Positions 1 to 7,602 of a DNA stretch of 64,000 bases are shown one piece after another. Source of the DNA: Nocardia albiluteola (GTDB taxonomy: Bacteria > Actinomycetota > Actinomycetes > Mycobacteriales > Mycobacteriaceae); the NCBI RefSeq assembly GCF_018860155.1, contig NZ_JAHKNI010000004.1:186001-250000 (forward strand), written 5' to 3'. A model generated the notes under the pieces. It was given only the letters and a program-made list of their open reading frames with translations. It was not told the DNA's origin and ran no database searches. The position numbers were made by a program, and so were the translations under genes. Each line of letters begins with the position of its first letter. Position 1 is the first letter of the stretch.

Positions 1-531
1 GCGAACCCGATCCAGCACGCCGACAACGTCTTCGGCGGTCTTGAGCGGATAGGTGGCGATGCCGCTGACGGGCTCGAGCAGCACGGTGCCGCCGATCTCG
101 CCGATCGAGCGCGCGGCCAGCGCCAGGTTGCGGATGGCCACCTCGTCCTGCGCGCCGGGCTCCTGGCCCTCGAGGCGCAGGCCGTAGAGGGCGTTGAAGG
201 CCTTGCAGCCCAGGCGACGCCCGATCGCCACGGCCACCGCGACGCTGTCGGCGAACTCCTGCTCACGTCCCGGCCACGACACCAGCCCGCGCTCTCCGGC
301 GGGCATGTCACCGGCGAAGAGGTTCAGGCCGATCAGCTGCACGCCGGCCTGCTCGATGGCGGTGACGAAGGCCTCGACCTCGTCGTCGGCGGGGGTGGCG
401 TTGGCGCCGAAGGGCCACCAGAACTCCACCGCGTCGAATCCGGCGGCCTTGGCCGCGGCGGGGCGCTCCAGCAGGGGCAGCTCGGTGAACAGGATGGACA
501 GGTTCACCGCATACGGGAGGGGTTGTGTCAT
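1..531 (-). CDS. hyi: Hydroxypyruvate isomerase-like TIM-barrel protein (partial)
   Basis: The start codon is ATG at 531 and the frame runs off the left window edge, so about 177 residues are visible and the C-terminus is missing. The protein begins MTQPLPYAVNLSILFTELP and continues with AAKAAGFDAVEFWWPF and LIGLNLFAGDMPAGERG, which are typical of the xylose-isomerase-like TIM-barrel family containing hydroxypyruvate isomerase (hydroxypyruvate to tartronate semialdehyde). It is divergent from the urate operon, and glyoxylate from ureide breakdown normally flows through this step, so context supports the call. A palindrome at 633-649 lies in its upstream region. Other sugar epimerases of the same fold cannot be excluded. 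Confidence 0.8.
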   Translation of the reverse strand, partial: MTQPLPYAVNLSILFTELPLLERPAAAKAAGFDAVEFWWPFGANATPADDEVEAFVTAIEQAGVQLIGLNLFAGDMPAGERGLVSWPGREQEFADSVAVAVAIGRRLGCKAFNALYGLRLEGQEPGAQDEVAIRNLALAARSIGEIGGTVLLEPVSGIATYPLKTAEDVVGVLDRVR

Positions 532-632
532 GCCGTCTCTTCTTCTCTCTCGGGATGCAGCGTCCGTACAGACTTCACTTCCGGGAAGGTGGATCGCCTC
601 GTTGCGACCCGGATCGCGCTGTTGCGATCTTG

Positions 633-649
633 ATTCCACAATATGGAAT
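633..649. promoter_or_regulatory. IclR-type operator palindrome upstream of hyi
   Basis: ATTCCACAATATGGAAT has 6-bp arms ATTCCA/TGGAAT around five bases. It lies about 100 bp upstream of the hydroxypyruvate isomerase start. The TTCCA-N-TGGAA layout resembles sites bound by IclR-family regulators, and the IclR gene at 2733 is the likely partner (inference). Confidence 0.5.
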
Positions 650-733
650 GTTTCTTCCGTTATACGACGGTAGCTCCCCCGGGGTGTGGCGGTCAACACC
701 TTTCGCGGATCCGGGCGAACCTTTGCGAATCTG

Positions 734-763
734 TTGACAGCGCGTTGTGACCCCTCCTACATT
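734..763 (+). promoter_or_regulatory. Promoter of the uraD-hiuH-uricase operon
   Basis: TTGACA at 734-739 and TACATT at 758-763 are separated by 18 bp, a good sigma-70-type match. The predicted start of transcription near 770 coincides with the palindrome at 771-788. The leader to the uraD start at 873 is about 100 bases and holds no other gene. The whole stretch 532-872 between hyi and uraD contains only these regulatory signals. Confidence 0.55.
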
Positions 764-770
764 CGTTTCA

Positions 771-788
771 GCGGAATTTAATTTCCGC
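771..788. promoter_or_regulatory. Operator palindrome at the urate operon start site
   Basis: GCGGAATTTAATTTCCGC has arms GCGGAA/TTCCGC around six A/T bases. It sits immediately after the predicted -10 box, where a bound repressor would block transcription. It shares the GGAA/TTCC half-site theme with the palindromes at 633-649 and 2648-2693. Confidence 0.5.
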
Positions 789-872
789 ATCGTAGAAGTT
801 GATGCGGTAGTCTCGAACTACAAGATTTCCGGCCGCAGGACCGGCGGATCGATCGGAATGCGGAGGTACCCG

Positions 873-1370
873 GTGACCCAAAATCTTACGATCGCGCAGC
901 TCAACGCGCTGCCCGGCGAGGATTGGCGTGTCAGCCTGACCGGCGTGGTAGGCGTCGAGGAGTGGGTCCGCGCGGTCGACTCGGCCCGGCCGTACGCCGA
1001 TCGCGACACACTGCTGGAGCTGGCGGAGGGGCAGGTGCTCGCGCTGTCGCCCGAGCAGGTGCGCGCCGCGCTGGCCGACCATCCGCGCATCGGCGCCTCC
1101 ACCGCGCCCGGCTCCCAGGCCGCGCGCGAACAGTCCGGAGTCGATCCGGCCGATGCCGAGCTGGCGGCCGCGCTGCGCGAGGGGAACCTCGCCTACGAGG
1201 ACAAGTTCGGCCTCATCTATCTGGTGTGCGCCTCCGGCCGCACCGGCCACGAGATGCTCGCCGATTGCCTCGCGCGCCTGGACAACGATCCGGACGCCGA
1301 AATCCTGGTCACCCGAAGAGAACTCGCCGCGATCGCGCGAAAGCGGCTGGAACGGATGGTTACTCAATGA
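873..1370 (+). CDS. uraD: 2-oxo-4-hydroxy-4-carboxy-5-ureidoimidazoline decarboxylase
   Basis: Third enzyme of urate breakdown: it decarboxylates OHCU to S-allantoin. The 165-residue product has the family motif HPRIG near residue 70, whose His is the catalytic base in characterised enzymes, and an EQSGVDPADAEL segment typical of the family. GTG at 873 is chosen because GGAGG at 862-866 is well spaced; the frame is open further upstream, with an ATG at 858, but without a better ribosome site. The stop overlaps the next start (ATGA), so uraD is translationally coupled to hiuH. Confidence 0.92.
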   Translation: MTQNLTIAQLNALPGEDWRVSLTGVVGVEEWVRAVDSARPYADRDTLLELAEGQVLALSPEQVRAALADHPRIGASTAPGSQAAREQSGVDPADAELAAALREGNLAYEDKFGLIYLVCASGRTGHEMLADCLARLDNDPDAEILVTRRELAAIARKRLERMVTQ

Positions 1371-1702
1371 CCCGTAGTGCAATCACTACCCACGTGCTCG
1401 ACACCGCCGGAGGTCATCCCGCACAGGGGGTTCCGGTGCGGCTCGAGGCCCGCACTCAGGACGGCTGGCGGGAGCTGGCCTCCGGCCGCACCGACGACGA
1501 CGGTCGCTGCACCGATCTGGGCCCCGAGCGGGTCGAGGCCGGGGTCTACCGGCTGACCTTCGACACCGCCGCCTACTACGGCGACCGTCCCACGTTCTTC
1601 CCCGAGGTGACCGTGACCTTCACGATCTCCGATCCGCAGCAGCACCATCACGTGCCGCTGCTGTTGTCCCCGTTCGCCCTATCTACCTATCGAGGGAGCT
1701 GA
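1367..1702 (+). CDS. hiuH: 5-hydroxyisourate hydrolase (transthyretin-like)
   Basis: Hydrolyses 5-hydroxyisourate, the uricase product, to OHCU. The 111-residue protein shows both HIUase signatures: HVLD at residues 9-12 and the C-terminal tetrapeptide YRGS ending the protein. Length matches the bacterial family. ATG at 1367 overlaps the uraD stop by four bases, and the uricase gene starts 6 bp after its stop, so the three enzymes form one operon whose gene order is the reverse of the reaction order. Confidence 0.94.
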   Translation: MTRSAITTHVLDTAGGHPAQGVPVRLEARTQDGWRELASGRTDDDGRCTDLGPERVEAGVYRLTFDTAAYYGDRPTFFPEVTVTFTISDPQQHHHVPLLLSPFALSTYRGS

Positions 1703-1708
1703 CCAGCC

Positions 1709-2632
1709 ATGGCCATCCAGCTCGGACCCAACCAGTACGGCAAGGCCGAAAACCGTCTCGTGCGCGTCTACCGCGATACGGACCGCCACCAGATCCGCGA
1801 CCTGAACGTCTCCTCCGCGCTGCGCGGGCGCTTCGCCGAGGCGCACATCGCGGGTGACCAGGGCGATGTGCTGCCGACCGACACCCAGAAGAACACCGTC
1901 TTCGCCTTCGCCAAGGAGAAGGGCGTCGAGGCGATCGAGGACTTCGCGCTCACCCTCGGCGACCACTTCATCGCCCGCTGCCCCGGCGCGGACGGCGCCC
2001 GCATCGAGATCGACGAGTACTCCTGGGACCGCATCGCGGTCGATGGTCTGCCGCACGATCATTCGTTCGTGCGCAGCGGCGGCGGCGTACGCACCACGGT
2101 GGTCAACATCGACGGCGTCGGCCCGGACCGGCGCGCGCACGTGGTGTCCGGCATCAAGGATCTGGTGCTGCTCAAGACGACCGGCTCGGAATTCCACGGC
2201 TTCTTCAAGGACAAGTACACCACCCTGGAGCCGACCAACGACCGGATCATGGCGACCTCGCTGGTGGCCCGCTGGCGCTACAACCCCACGGGCGCGGCCG
2301 GGGAGGGAACGGTCAACTGGGACAAGACCTTCGATTCGATTCGCTCGATCCTGTTGCGGCAGTTCGCCGTCGTGCATTCCTACGCCCTGCAGCAGACTCT
2401 CTACAGCATGGGCCGCGCGGTACTCGAGCAGCACCGCGACGTCGCCGAGATCCGCTTCTCCGCGCCGAACAAGCACCACTTCCTCTACGACCTGGACCGC
2501 TTCGGCCTGGACAACCCGGGCGAGGTGTTCATCGCAGCCGACCGCCCGTACGGCCTGATCGAGGCGGCCGTCGAGCGCGACGACGCCCCCGAGGCCGGCC
2601 GCGCATGGCACGGTATCCCTGGATTCTGTTGA
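1709..2632 (+). CDS. pucL: Urate oxidase (uricase)
   Basis: Cofactor-free oxidation of urate by O2 to 5-hydroxyisourate and H2O2. The 307-residue protein carries the uricase signature LLKTTGSEFHGF near residue 155, the DTQKNTVFAFAKEK region holding the conserved Thr, and C-terminal SAPNKHHFLYDL. A GAGGGAG ribosome site precedes ATG 1709. It is the last gene of the urate operon. No peroxisomal-type or export signal is seen, so it is cytosolic. Confidence 0.95.
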   Translation: MAIQLGPNQYGKAENRLVRVYRDTDRHQIRDLNVSSALRGRFAEAHIAGDQGDVLPTDTQKNTVFAFAKEKGVEAIEDFALTLGDHFIARCPGADGARIEIDEYSWDRIAVDGLPHDHSFVRSGGGVRTTVVNIDGVGPDRRAHVVSGIKDLVLLKTTGSEFHGFFKDKYTTLEPTNDRIMATSLVARWRYNPTGAAGEGTVNWDKTFDSIRSILLRQFAVVHSYALQQTLYSMGRAVLEQHRDVAEIRFSAPNKHHFLYDLDRFGLDNPGEVFIAADRPYGLIEAAVERDDAPEAGRAWHGIPGFC

Positions 2633-2647
2633 TTCGAGCGGGGGTGC

Positions 2648-2693
2648 GCAGCGAATTCCGGCATCCGGACTTCCGTATGCTGGAATTCGCTGC
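2648..2693. promoter_or_regulatory. 46-bp near-perfect palindrome between uricase and iclR
   Basis: The outer arms GCAGCGAATTCC (2648-2659) and GGAATTCGCTGC (2682-2693) are perfect 12-bp complements. The inner part also pairs, with mismatches only at 2660/2681, 2665/2676 and the centre. It begins 16 bp after the uricase stop and ends 40 bp before the regulator start. It may be an IclR autoregulatory operator, an intercistronic terminator, or both. No T-run follows. Confidence 0.6.
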
Positions 2694-2732
2694 AAAGATG
2701 GTGGAAACACCGATCCAGGAGGGAACAACGCC

Positions 2733-3500
2733 GTGACCGACACCCAGACGCGGGCCAGTGGCGGGGTGCAGTCCGTCGACCGAGCCTTCGAACTGCTGGA
2801 GCTGGTGGCCGACGCGGGCGGGGAGGCGACGCTCTCGCAGCTCGCCGAGGCGTCCGGGCTGCCGCAGCCGACCATTCACCGGCTGCTGCGCACGCTCATC
2901 GCGGGCGGCTATATCCGGCAGCAGCCCTCGCGGCGATACTCCCTGGGGCCCAGGCTGATTCGGCTCGGCGAGACGGCCGGGAAGGTGCTGGGCTCCTCGG
3001 CGCGCCCGCATCTGACCCGGCTGCGCGACCTCACGGGGGAAACCTCGAATATGGCCGTGCTGGACGGGGATCAGGTCGTCTACGTCGCGCAGGTGCCCTC
3101 CCCGCATGCCATGCGGATGTTCACGGAGGTCGGTCAGCGGGTGGACCTGCACTGCACCGCCGTCGGCAAGGCGGTGCTGGCGACGCTGCCGCCCGCGGAG
3201 ACCGACCGGATTCTGTCGCGAATCACGATGAGCCCCCGCACCATTCACACCATCACCGATCCCGCGGTGATCCGCGAGGAGATCGATCGGGTCCGCCTGC
3301 AGGGCTTCGCCGTCGACGACGGCGAGCAGGAGATCGGTGTGCGCTGCTTCGCGGTCGGCATCCCCGACGCTCCCACCCGCGCGGCCCTGTCCATTTCCGG
3401 GCCGCAGGCCCGGGTGGCGGGTCTGGACATGGACAACATCATCCCGCTGCTGCAGGAGGCCGCCGCCAGCCTCGGCCGGGAGCTGTCCGCCGCGAGCTGA
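2733..3500 (+). CDS. IclR-family transcriptional regulator (urate/ureide operon)
   Basis: 255 residues, the usual IclR length. The N-terminal winged helix (about residues 10-75) shows SVDRAFELLELV and TLSQLAEASGLPQPTIHRLLRTL; the C-terminal effector domain has HCTAVGKAVLATLP and GFAVDDGEQEIGVRCFAVGI. GTG 2733 follows AGGAGGGA at 2717-2724. Its position after the urate operon, and GGAA/TTCC palindromes before hyi, uraD and itself, suggest that it controls ureide/glyoxylate metabolism. The effector is not shown by the sequence. Confidence 0.88.
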   Translation: MTDTQTRASGGVQSVDRAFELLELVADAGGEATLSQLAEASGLPQPTIHRLLRTLIAGGYIRQQPSRRYSLGPRLIRLGETAGKVLGSSARPHLTRLRDLTGETSNMAVLDGDQVVYVAQVPSPHAMRMFTEVGQRVDLHCTAVGKAVLATLPPAETDRILSRITMSPRTIHTITDPAVIREEIDRVRLQGFAVDDGEQEIGVRCFAVGIPDAPTRAALSISGPQARVAGLDMDNIIPLLQEAAASLGRELSAAS

Positions 3501-3503
3501 GCG

Positions 3504-4156
3504 TCAGTACTCGAGTTCGGACCAGGGAATTCGAATGGGGAACGAAAGTTGGTGGCAATGCCGTCGGTGTCCTCGGACTTCCATTCACCAGCCATGACGT
3601 AATAGGTGGGGTGCAGCGGAGATACACCGGGTGGCAACTGTCCGTGGTGTGTTTCGAGCGCGTAGGCGCGAACAACGACGATCCGGCGGGGGTTTCGACC
3701 GAGCAATACCTCCCAGTACCAGGGAATTCCGGCCGCGGCGTACCGCGCCTTCTTCGCCTCGATGTCCCGCTCGGTGTTGGATGCCGACAACACCTCACCC
3801 GCTAGATACAGGTCCGAGGCACGGATATCCGCAAACTCGTCCTCATAGCAGCGGGATATGAGGAAATCCGGGGTCGAGAAGTCCGACTTTCCGTTCGTAC
3901 CGAAGAAGACATTCGTCCCGGTGAGTACCCGCCAGCACTGCTCCGGCCGCACCGACATGTCTTCACGCCCACATCTACGGAGCGTGTTCCGAAACTCGAT
4001 CGAATATTCCTGATGTGGGGCCGGCGGGCGTCGCATCCACACGACACGCCCCTTCCATAGCTCGATCTCCCCGGCGATCTCCTCGGGTAGTTGCTCGAGT
4101 TCTTCCCAGGTCATGTGCTCCGGCAGGTCCGGGGACGCGATGTACGGGATACCCAT
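3504..4156 (-). CDS. Uma2-family (DUF820) endonuclease-like protein, C-terminal frameshift
   Basis: The protein begins MGIPYIASPDLPEHMTWEELEQ (ATG 4156; an in-frame GTG lies at 4165). The PD-(D/E)XK-like Uma2 core is visible: IAGEIELWKGRVV, FSTPDFLISR, YLAGEVLSASNTERDIEAKK and AAAGIPWYWEV. As sequenced the frame reads on to 3245, antisense into iclR. One extra base in the A-run at 3545-3547 (plus strand) would instead give the family-like ending FPIRIPWSELEY with a stop at 3504. I therefore place the end at 3504 and regard the long tail as a frameshift artefact or mutation. Biological role unknown. Confidence 0.7.
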
Positions 4157-4223
4157 GTTGACCACACTATCCGCAGGTCGGGCCGCCGCGGCCGATCGTT
4201 CCGGGGTCCGATCGAGCGCCGTC

Positions 4224-5339
4224 CTAGGCTTCCGGCTGTGCGCCGGACGGGGGGATTTCTCCCGATCCGCGGACCAGCAGTCGAGTTGGTACCACGCGGC
4301 GGCGAGGTGGGGATTGGTCGCCGTCCAGGCGGGCGAACAGCAGCTCGGCGGCGGTGCGCCCGATGACGGCCGGGTCCTGGGTGACGGCCGTGAGGGCAGG
4401 GGTCAGCAGTTCGGCCAGGGGCAGGTCGTCGAAGCTGACCAGCGCGATATCCCGGTGCAGGCCACGCTTCTGGAGTGCGCGCAGTACACCGACGGTGACC
4501 AGGTTCTGGGCGCTGAACAGCGCGGTGGGGCGGTCGGGACGGGACAGCAGCGCGTCGACGGCGGCCTCGGCCGCGTCGGGATTGTGCAGATCGGCACAGA
4601 TAAGGGTGGGGTCCAAGGCGATTCCCGTGCAGGCCAGGCCCTCGACGTAACCCGCGTAGCGTTGCGCGGCGGTCCAAATCGTATGCAGGTCACCGAGATA
4701 GGCGATGCGGCGGTGGCCCTGTGCGGCCAGATGCTCGATCGCGCGGCGGGCTCCGGCTCGGTTGTCGACCGTGACGCTGTCGATTTCGGCGGCGGCGGGC
4801 AGGCGGTCGACGAAAACGACAGGGGTGCCGCGCCTTTGCTCGTGGATCAGCATCCCGTGGTCGGTGCCGACCGGCATCACGATCAGCCCGTCGACGCGGC
4901 GGGACAGCAGCGCGTCCAGGACCTCGCGCTGGCGGCCCGGATTCTCGTCGCTCGAGACCGCGAACACCAAAGTCCCACGGCCGTGGGCGAAGTCCTCGAC
5001 CGCGCGGTGCAGCGCGGAGGCGAACGGGTTCGCGACATCCATGAGCACCAGGCCGATCGCGGCGGTCTTCTGGCCGTGCCCGCGCAGCGTGCTCGCCGCG
5101 AGATTGTGCCGGTAGTCGAGCATGGCCGCGGCATCGGTCACGCGCGCGGCCAGTTCGGGGGATACGCCGGGCTCGCCGCGCACCACCCGCGACACCGTCT
5201 TGATGCTCACGCCCGCCAGCGCGGCGACCTCGCGCATGGTTGCGCCCCGGCGGGGGGTGCTGCGCCGGGCCGCCTCCGAGGCGGGGGTCCGAGGGTCTGA
5301 CAACGCTGACATCTCCTTCTTTCTAGCACTGTGACACAT
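4224..5339 (-). CDS. LacI-family transcriptional regulator of the sugar ABC operon
   Basis: 371 residues. After a short basic tail, the LacI helix-turn-helix reads TMREVAALAGVSIKTVSRVV (about residues 34-53), followed by the hinge and a periplasmic-binding-protein-like effector domain (IGLVLMDVANPFAS, GLIVMPVGTDHG, LVSFDDLPLAELLTPALT). It diverges from the ABC operon starting at 5468, with a perfect palindrome at 5430-5441 between them, so it is presumably the local repressor. ATG 5339 is used; an internal ATG at 5309 has its GGAG too close to serve. Confidence 0.88.
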   Translation of the reverse strand: MCHSARKKEMSALSDPRTPASEAARRSTPRRGATMREVAALAGVSIKTVSRVVRGEPGVSPELAARVTDAAAMLDYRHNLAASTLRGHGQKTAAIGLVLMDVANPFASALHRAVEDFAHGRGTLVFAVSSDENPGRQREVLDALLSRRVDGLIVMPVGTDHGMLIHEQRRGTPVVFVDRLPAAAEIDSVTVDNRAGARRAIEHLAAQGHRRIAYLGDLHTIWTAAQRYAGYVEGLACTGIALDPTLICADLHNPDAAEAAVDALLSRPDRPTALFSAQNLVTVGVLRALQKRGLHRDIALVSFDDLPLAELLTPALTAVTQDPAVIGRTAAELLFARLDGDQSPPRRRVVPTRLLVRGSGEIPPSGAQPEA

Positions 5340-5429
5340 CCTGCGCGTCGTGCCGTCCCCCGACGTACTGCCTAGAAATTTGTGAGTACTTGGCTCTGGA
5401 CGTGAGCCGCGTCACGATCTATGGTCACT

Positions 5430-5441
5430 GACAACGTTGTC
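5430..5441. promoter_or_regulatory. LacI-type operator (perfect 12-bp palindrome)
   Basis: GACAACGTTGTC is a perfect palindrome with the central CG typical of LacI/GalR operators. It lies 26 bp before the substrate-binding protein start and in the shared upstream region of the divergent LacI gene. Confidence 0.7.
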
Positions 5442-5467
5442 TTTCGCAGTACACATGGAGCACATAG

Positions 5468-6487
5468 ATGTCCTCTCGTGCCATTCGTATCGCCGCCGCC
5501 TGCTTCGCCCTCACCACCGTCGCCCTCACCGCCACCGCGTGCGGCAAGGGGTCCGGCAGCGGGCAGATCGAGGTCGGGTTGATCACCAAGACCGACACCA
5601 ACCCGTACTTCGTCAAGATGAAGGAGGGTGCGCAGAAGGCCGCCGACGCCGCCGGGGTCAAACTGGTCACCGCCGCGGGCAAATTCGACGGCGACAATGC
5701 CAGCCAGGTGACCGCGATCGAGAACATGGTGGCCGAGGGCGTCAAGGGCATCATGATCACCGCCAGCGATACCAAGGCGATCGTTCCCGCCATCGCCAAG
5801 GCCCGCGCCAAGGGCGTGGAGGTGTTCGCGCTGGACACGCCCACCGAGCCGCAGTCCGCGGTCGATGCGCTGTTCGCGACCAACAACTTCACCGCCGGCC
5901 AGCTGATCGGCAAGTACGCCAAGGCCGTCGAGGGTGACAAGCCGGTGAAGATCGCGATGATCGACCTGAATCCGGGCGTCAGCGTCGGCACGTTGCGGCA
6001 CAACGGATTCCTGTCCGGCTACGGCGCCGCGCAGGCCACCCAGGACATGACCCAGGACGTCACCGCGCCGAATGTGGTGTGCGCGCAGCCCGCCCAGGGC
6101 GATCAGGCCAAGGCGCAGTCGGCGATGGAGACCTGCCTGCAGAAGGATCCGGGCATCAACGTGGTCTACACCATCAACGAGCCCTCCGCGCTGGGCGCGT
6201 ACACCGCGCTGAAGACCGCCGGCAAGGAGAACGACGCGCTGATCGTGTCCGTCGACGGCGGCTGCACCGGCGTACAGGGCGTGAAGGACGGCAAGATCGC
6301 CGCCACCTCGCAGCAGTACCCGCTGAAGATGGCGCAGATGGGCGTCCAGGCCATCGTCGATTACGCCAAGACCGGCAAGAAGACCACGGGCTACACCGAT
6401 ACCGGCGTCAACCTCATCACCGCCAAACCCCAAGCGGGAGTTGACTCCAAAGACGTGCAGTACGGCACCGACAACTGCTGGGGCTGA
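5468..6487 (+). CDS. frcB: Sugar ABC transporter substrate-binding lipoprotein (fructose-type)
   Basis: 339 residues. The N-terminal lipoprotein signal ends at LTATAC (Cys near residue 25), so it is a lipid-anchored receptor. The periplasmic-binding fold of the ribose/fructose cluster shows GLITKTDTNPYFVKMKEGA, VFALDTPTEPQSAVD and IVSVDGGCTGVQGVKDGKI. The ending DNCWG resembles FrcB fructose receptors (from memory), and a PfkB kinase follows the transporter, so fructose is my best guess; ribose or another pentose or hexose is possible. GGAG at 5457-5460 precedes the ATG. Confidence 0.82.
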   Translation: MSSRAIRIAAACFALTTVALTATACGKGSGSGQIEVGLITKTDTNPYFVKMKEGAQKAADAAGVKLVTAAGKFDGDNASQVTAIENMVAEGVKGIMITASDTKAIVPAIAKARAKGVEVFALDTPTEPQSAVDALFATNNFTAGQLIGKYAKAVEGDKPVKIAMIDLNPGVSVGTLRHNGFLSGYGAAQATQDMTQDVTAPNVVCAQPAQGDQAKAQSAMETCLQKDPGINVVYTINEPSALGAYTALKTAGKENDALIVSVDGGCTGVQGVKDGKIAATSQQYPLKMAQMGVQAIVDYAKTGKKTTGYTDTGVNLITAKPQAGVDSKDVQYGTDNCWG

Positions 6488-6502
6488 TCCCCGCCACCGC
6501 AA

Positions 6503-6562
6503 GACCGGCCGAATGTCACATTCACCCCATTGATTTCGGCGAGATGTGACATCCGGCCGGTC
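6503..6562. promoter_or_regulatory. Intercistronic stem-loop between receptor and permease genes
   Basis: Arms at 6503-6521 and 6544-6562 are 19 bases with one mismatch, around a 22-base loop. The hairpin starts 15 bp after the receptor stop and ends 38 bp before the permease start. Such stems commonly protect the upstream mRNA or partly terminate, giving more receptor than permease (inference). No T-tract follows. Confidence 0.7.
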
Positions 6563-6600
6563 CGGCAGTGCATCATTCAGCCGATATTCGAAGGATCCGC

Positions 6601-7602
6601 ATGACTGCTACAACCACATCGAAGGCGCCGCCGAAATCGGTGTCCGCATTGGCGAGCCGGGTGCTGAGCTTCCCGAACTTCGGCCCGATTGCGGTCATCC
6701 TCATCACGATCATCATCTTCTCCTCCGAGTCCGACCGGTTCCTGACTGGCGGAAACTTCTCGCTGATCGTGCAGCAGGTGATGGTGGTCGGCACCCTCGC
6801 CATCGGGCAGACGCTGATCATCCTCACCGCGGGCATCGACCTGTCCAACGGCGCGGTGATGGCGCTGGGCAATATCGCGATCACCAAACTGGCCGTGAAC
6901 TCGGGGCTGCCGCCGCTGCTGGCGATCGTGCTCGGGCTCGCGCTGACCGCGGCGTTCGGGCTGGTGAACGGGTCGCTGGTGAGCATGGTCAAACTGCCGC
7001 CGTTCATCGTCACGCTCGGCACCTACGGCGTGGCCTTCGCGCTGACCCATATCTATTCGGGGGAGCAGACGATCTCGGGCCTGCCCTCGATGCTCACCTT
7101 CTTCGACAAGACCTTTCCGCTGGGCAGCACCGACATCACCTACGGATCGGTGGCGATGCTGGTGCTGTTCGCGGTGGCCTGGTACGTGCTGCGGCAGACC
7201 TCGGCGGGACGGCACATCTACGCGGTGGGCAACAATCCCGAGGCCGCCCGGTTGAGCGGAATCGACACGCGCCGAGTACTTCTCGGCGTCTACACCGTCG
7301 CCGGGCTGATCTACGGACTGGCCGCGCTGCTGCTGATCGCACGCACCGGGGTCGGCGATCCGAACGCGGGGCAGACCGACAACCTCGACTCGATCACCGC
7401 GGTGGTCCTGGGCGGCACCAGCCTGTTCGGCGGGCGCGGCAGCGTGATCGGCACCCTGCTGGGCGCGCTGATCGTCGGTATCATCCGAAACGGCCTGCAG
7501 CTCATGGGAGTTTCCTCGATCTACCAGACCCTGATCACCGGCATCCTGGTGATCGCCGCGGTGACGGTGGATCAATTCAACCGCAGGAGGCAGCAGCGGT
7601 GA
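6601..7602 (+). CDS. frcC: Sugar ABC transporter permease (fructose/ribose type)
   Basis: 333 residues, RbsC/FrcC family, with about eight to ten hydrophobic segments. Conserved parts are LAIGQTLIILTAGIDLSNGA, PPFIVTLGTYGVAFALT, VGNNPEAARLSGI and the cytoplasmic coupling loop VVLGGTSLFGGRGSVIGTLLG. ATG 6601 is preceded by GAAGGA; the frame is open upstream but lacks a ribosome site. The stop overlaps the ATPase start (GTGA). Confidence 0.88.
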   Translation: MTATTTSKAPPKSVSALASRVLSFPNFGPIAVILITIIIFSSESDRFLTGGNFSLIVQQVMVVGTLAIGQTLIILTAGIDLSNGAVMALGNIAITKLAVNSGLPPLLAIVLGLALTAAFGLVNGSLVSMVKLPPFIVTLGTYGVAFALTHIYSGEQTISGLPSMLTFFDKTFPLGSTDITYGSVAMLVLFAVAWYVLRQTSAGRHIYAVGNNPEAARLSGIDTRRVLLGVYTVAGLIYGLAALLLIARTGVGDPNAGQTDNLDSITAVVLGGTSLFGGRGSVIGTLLGALIVGIIRNGLQLMGVSSIYQTLITGILVIAAVTVDQFNRRRQQR

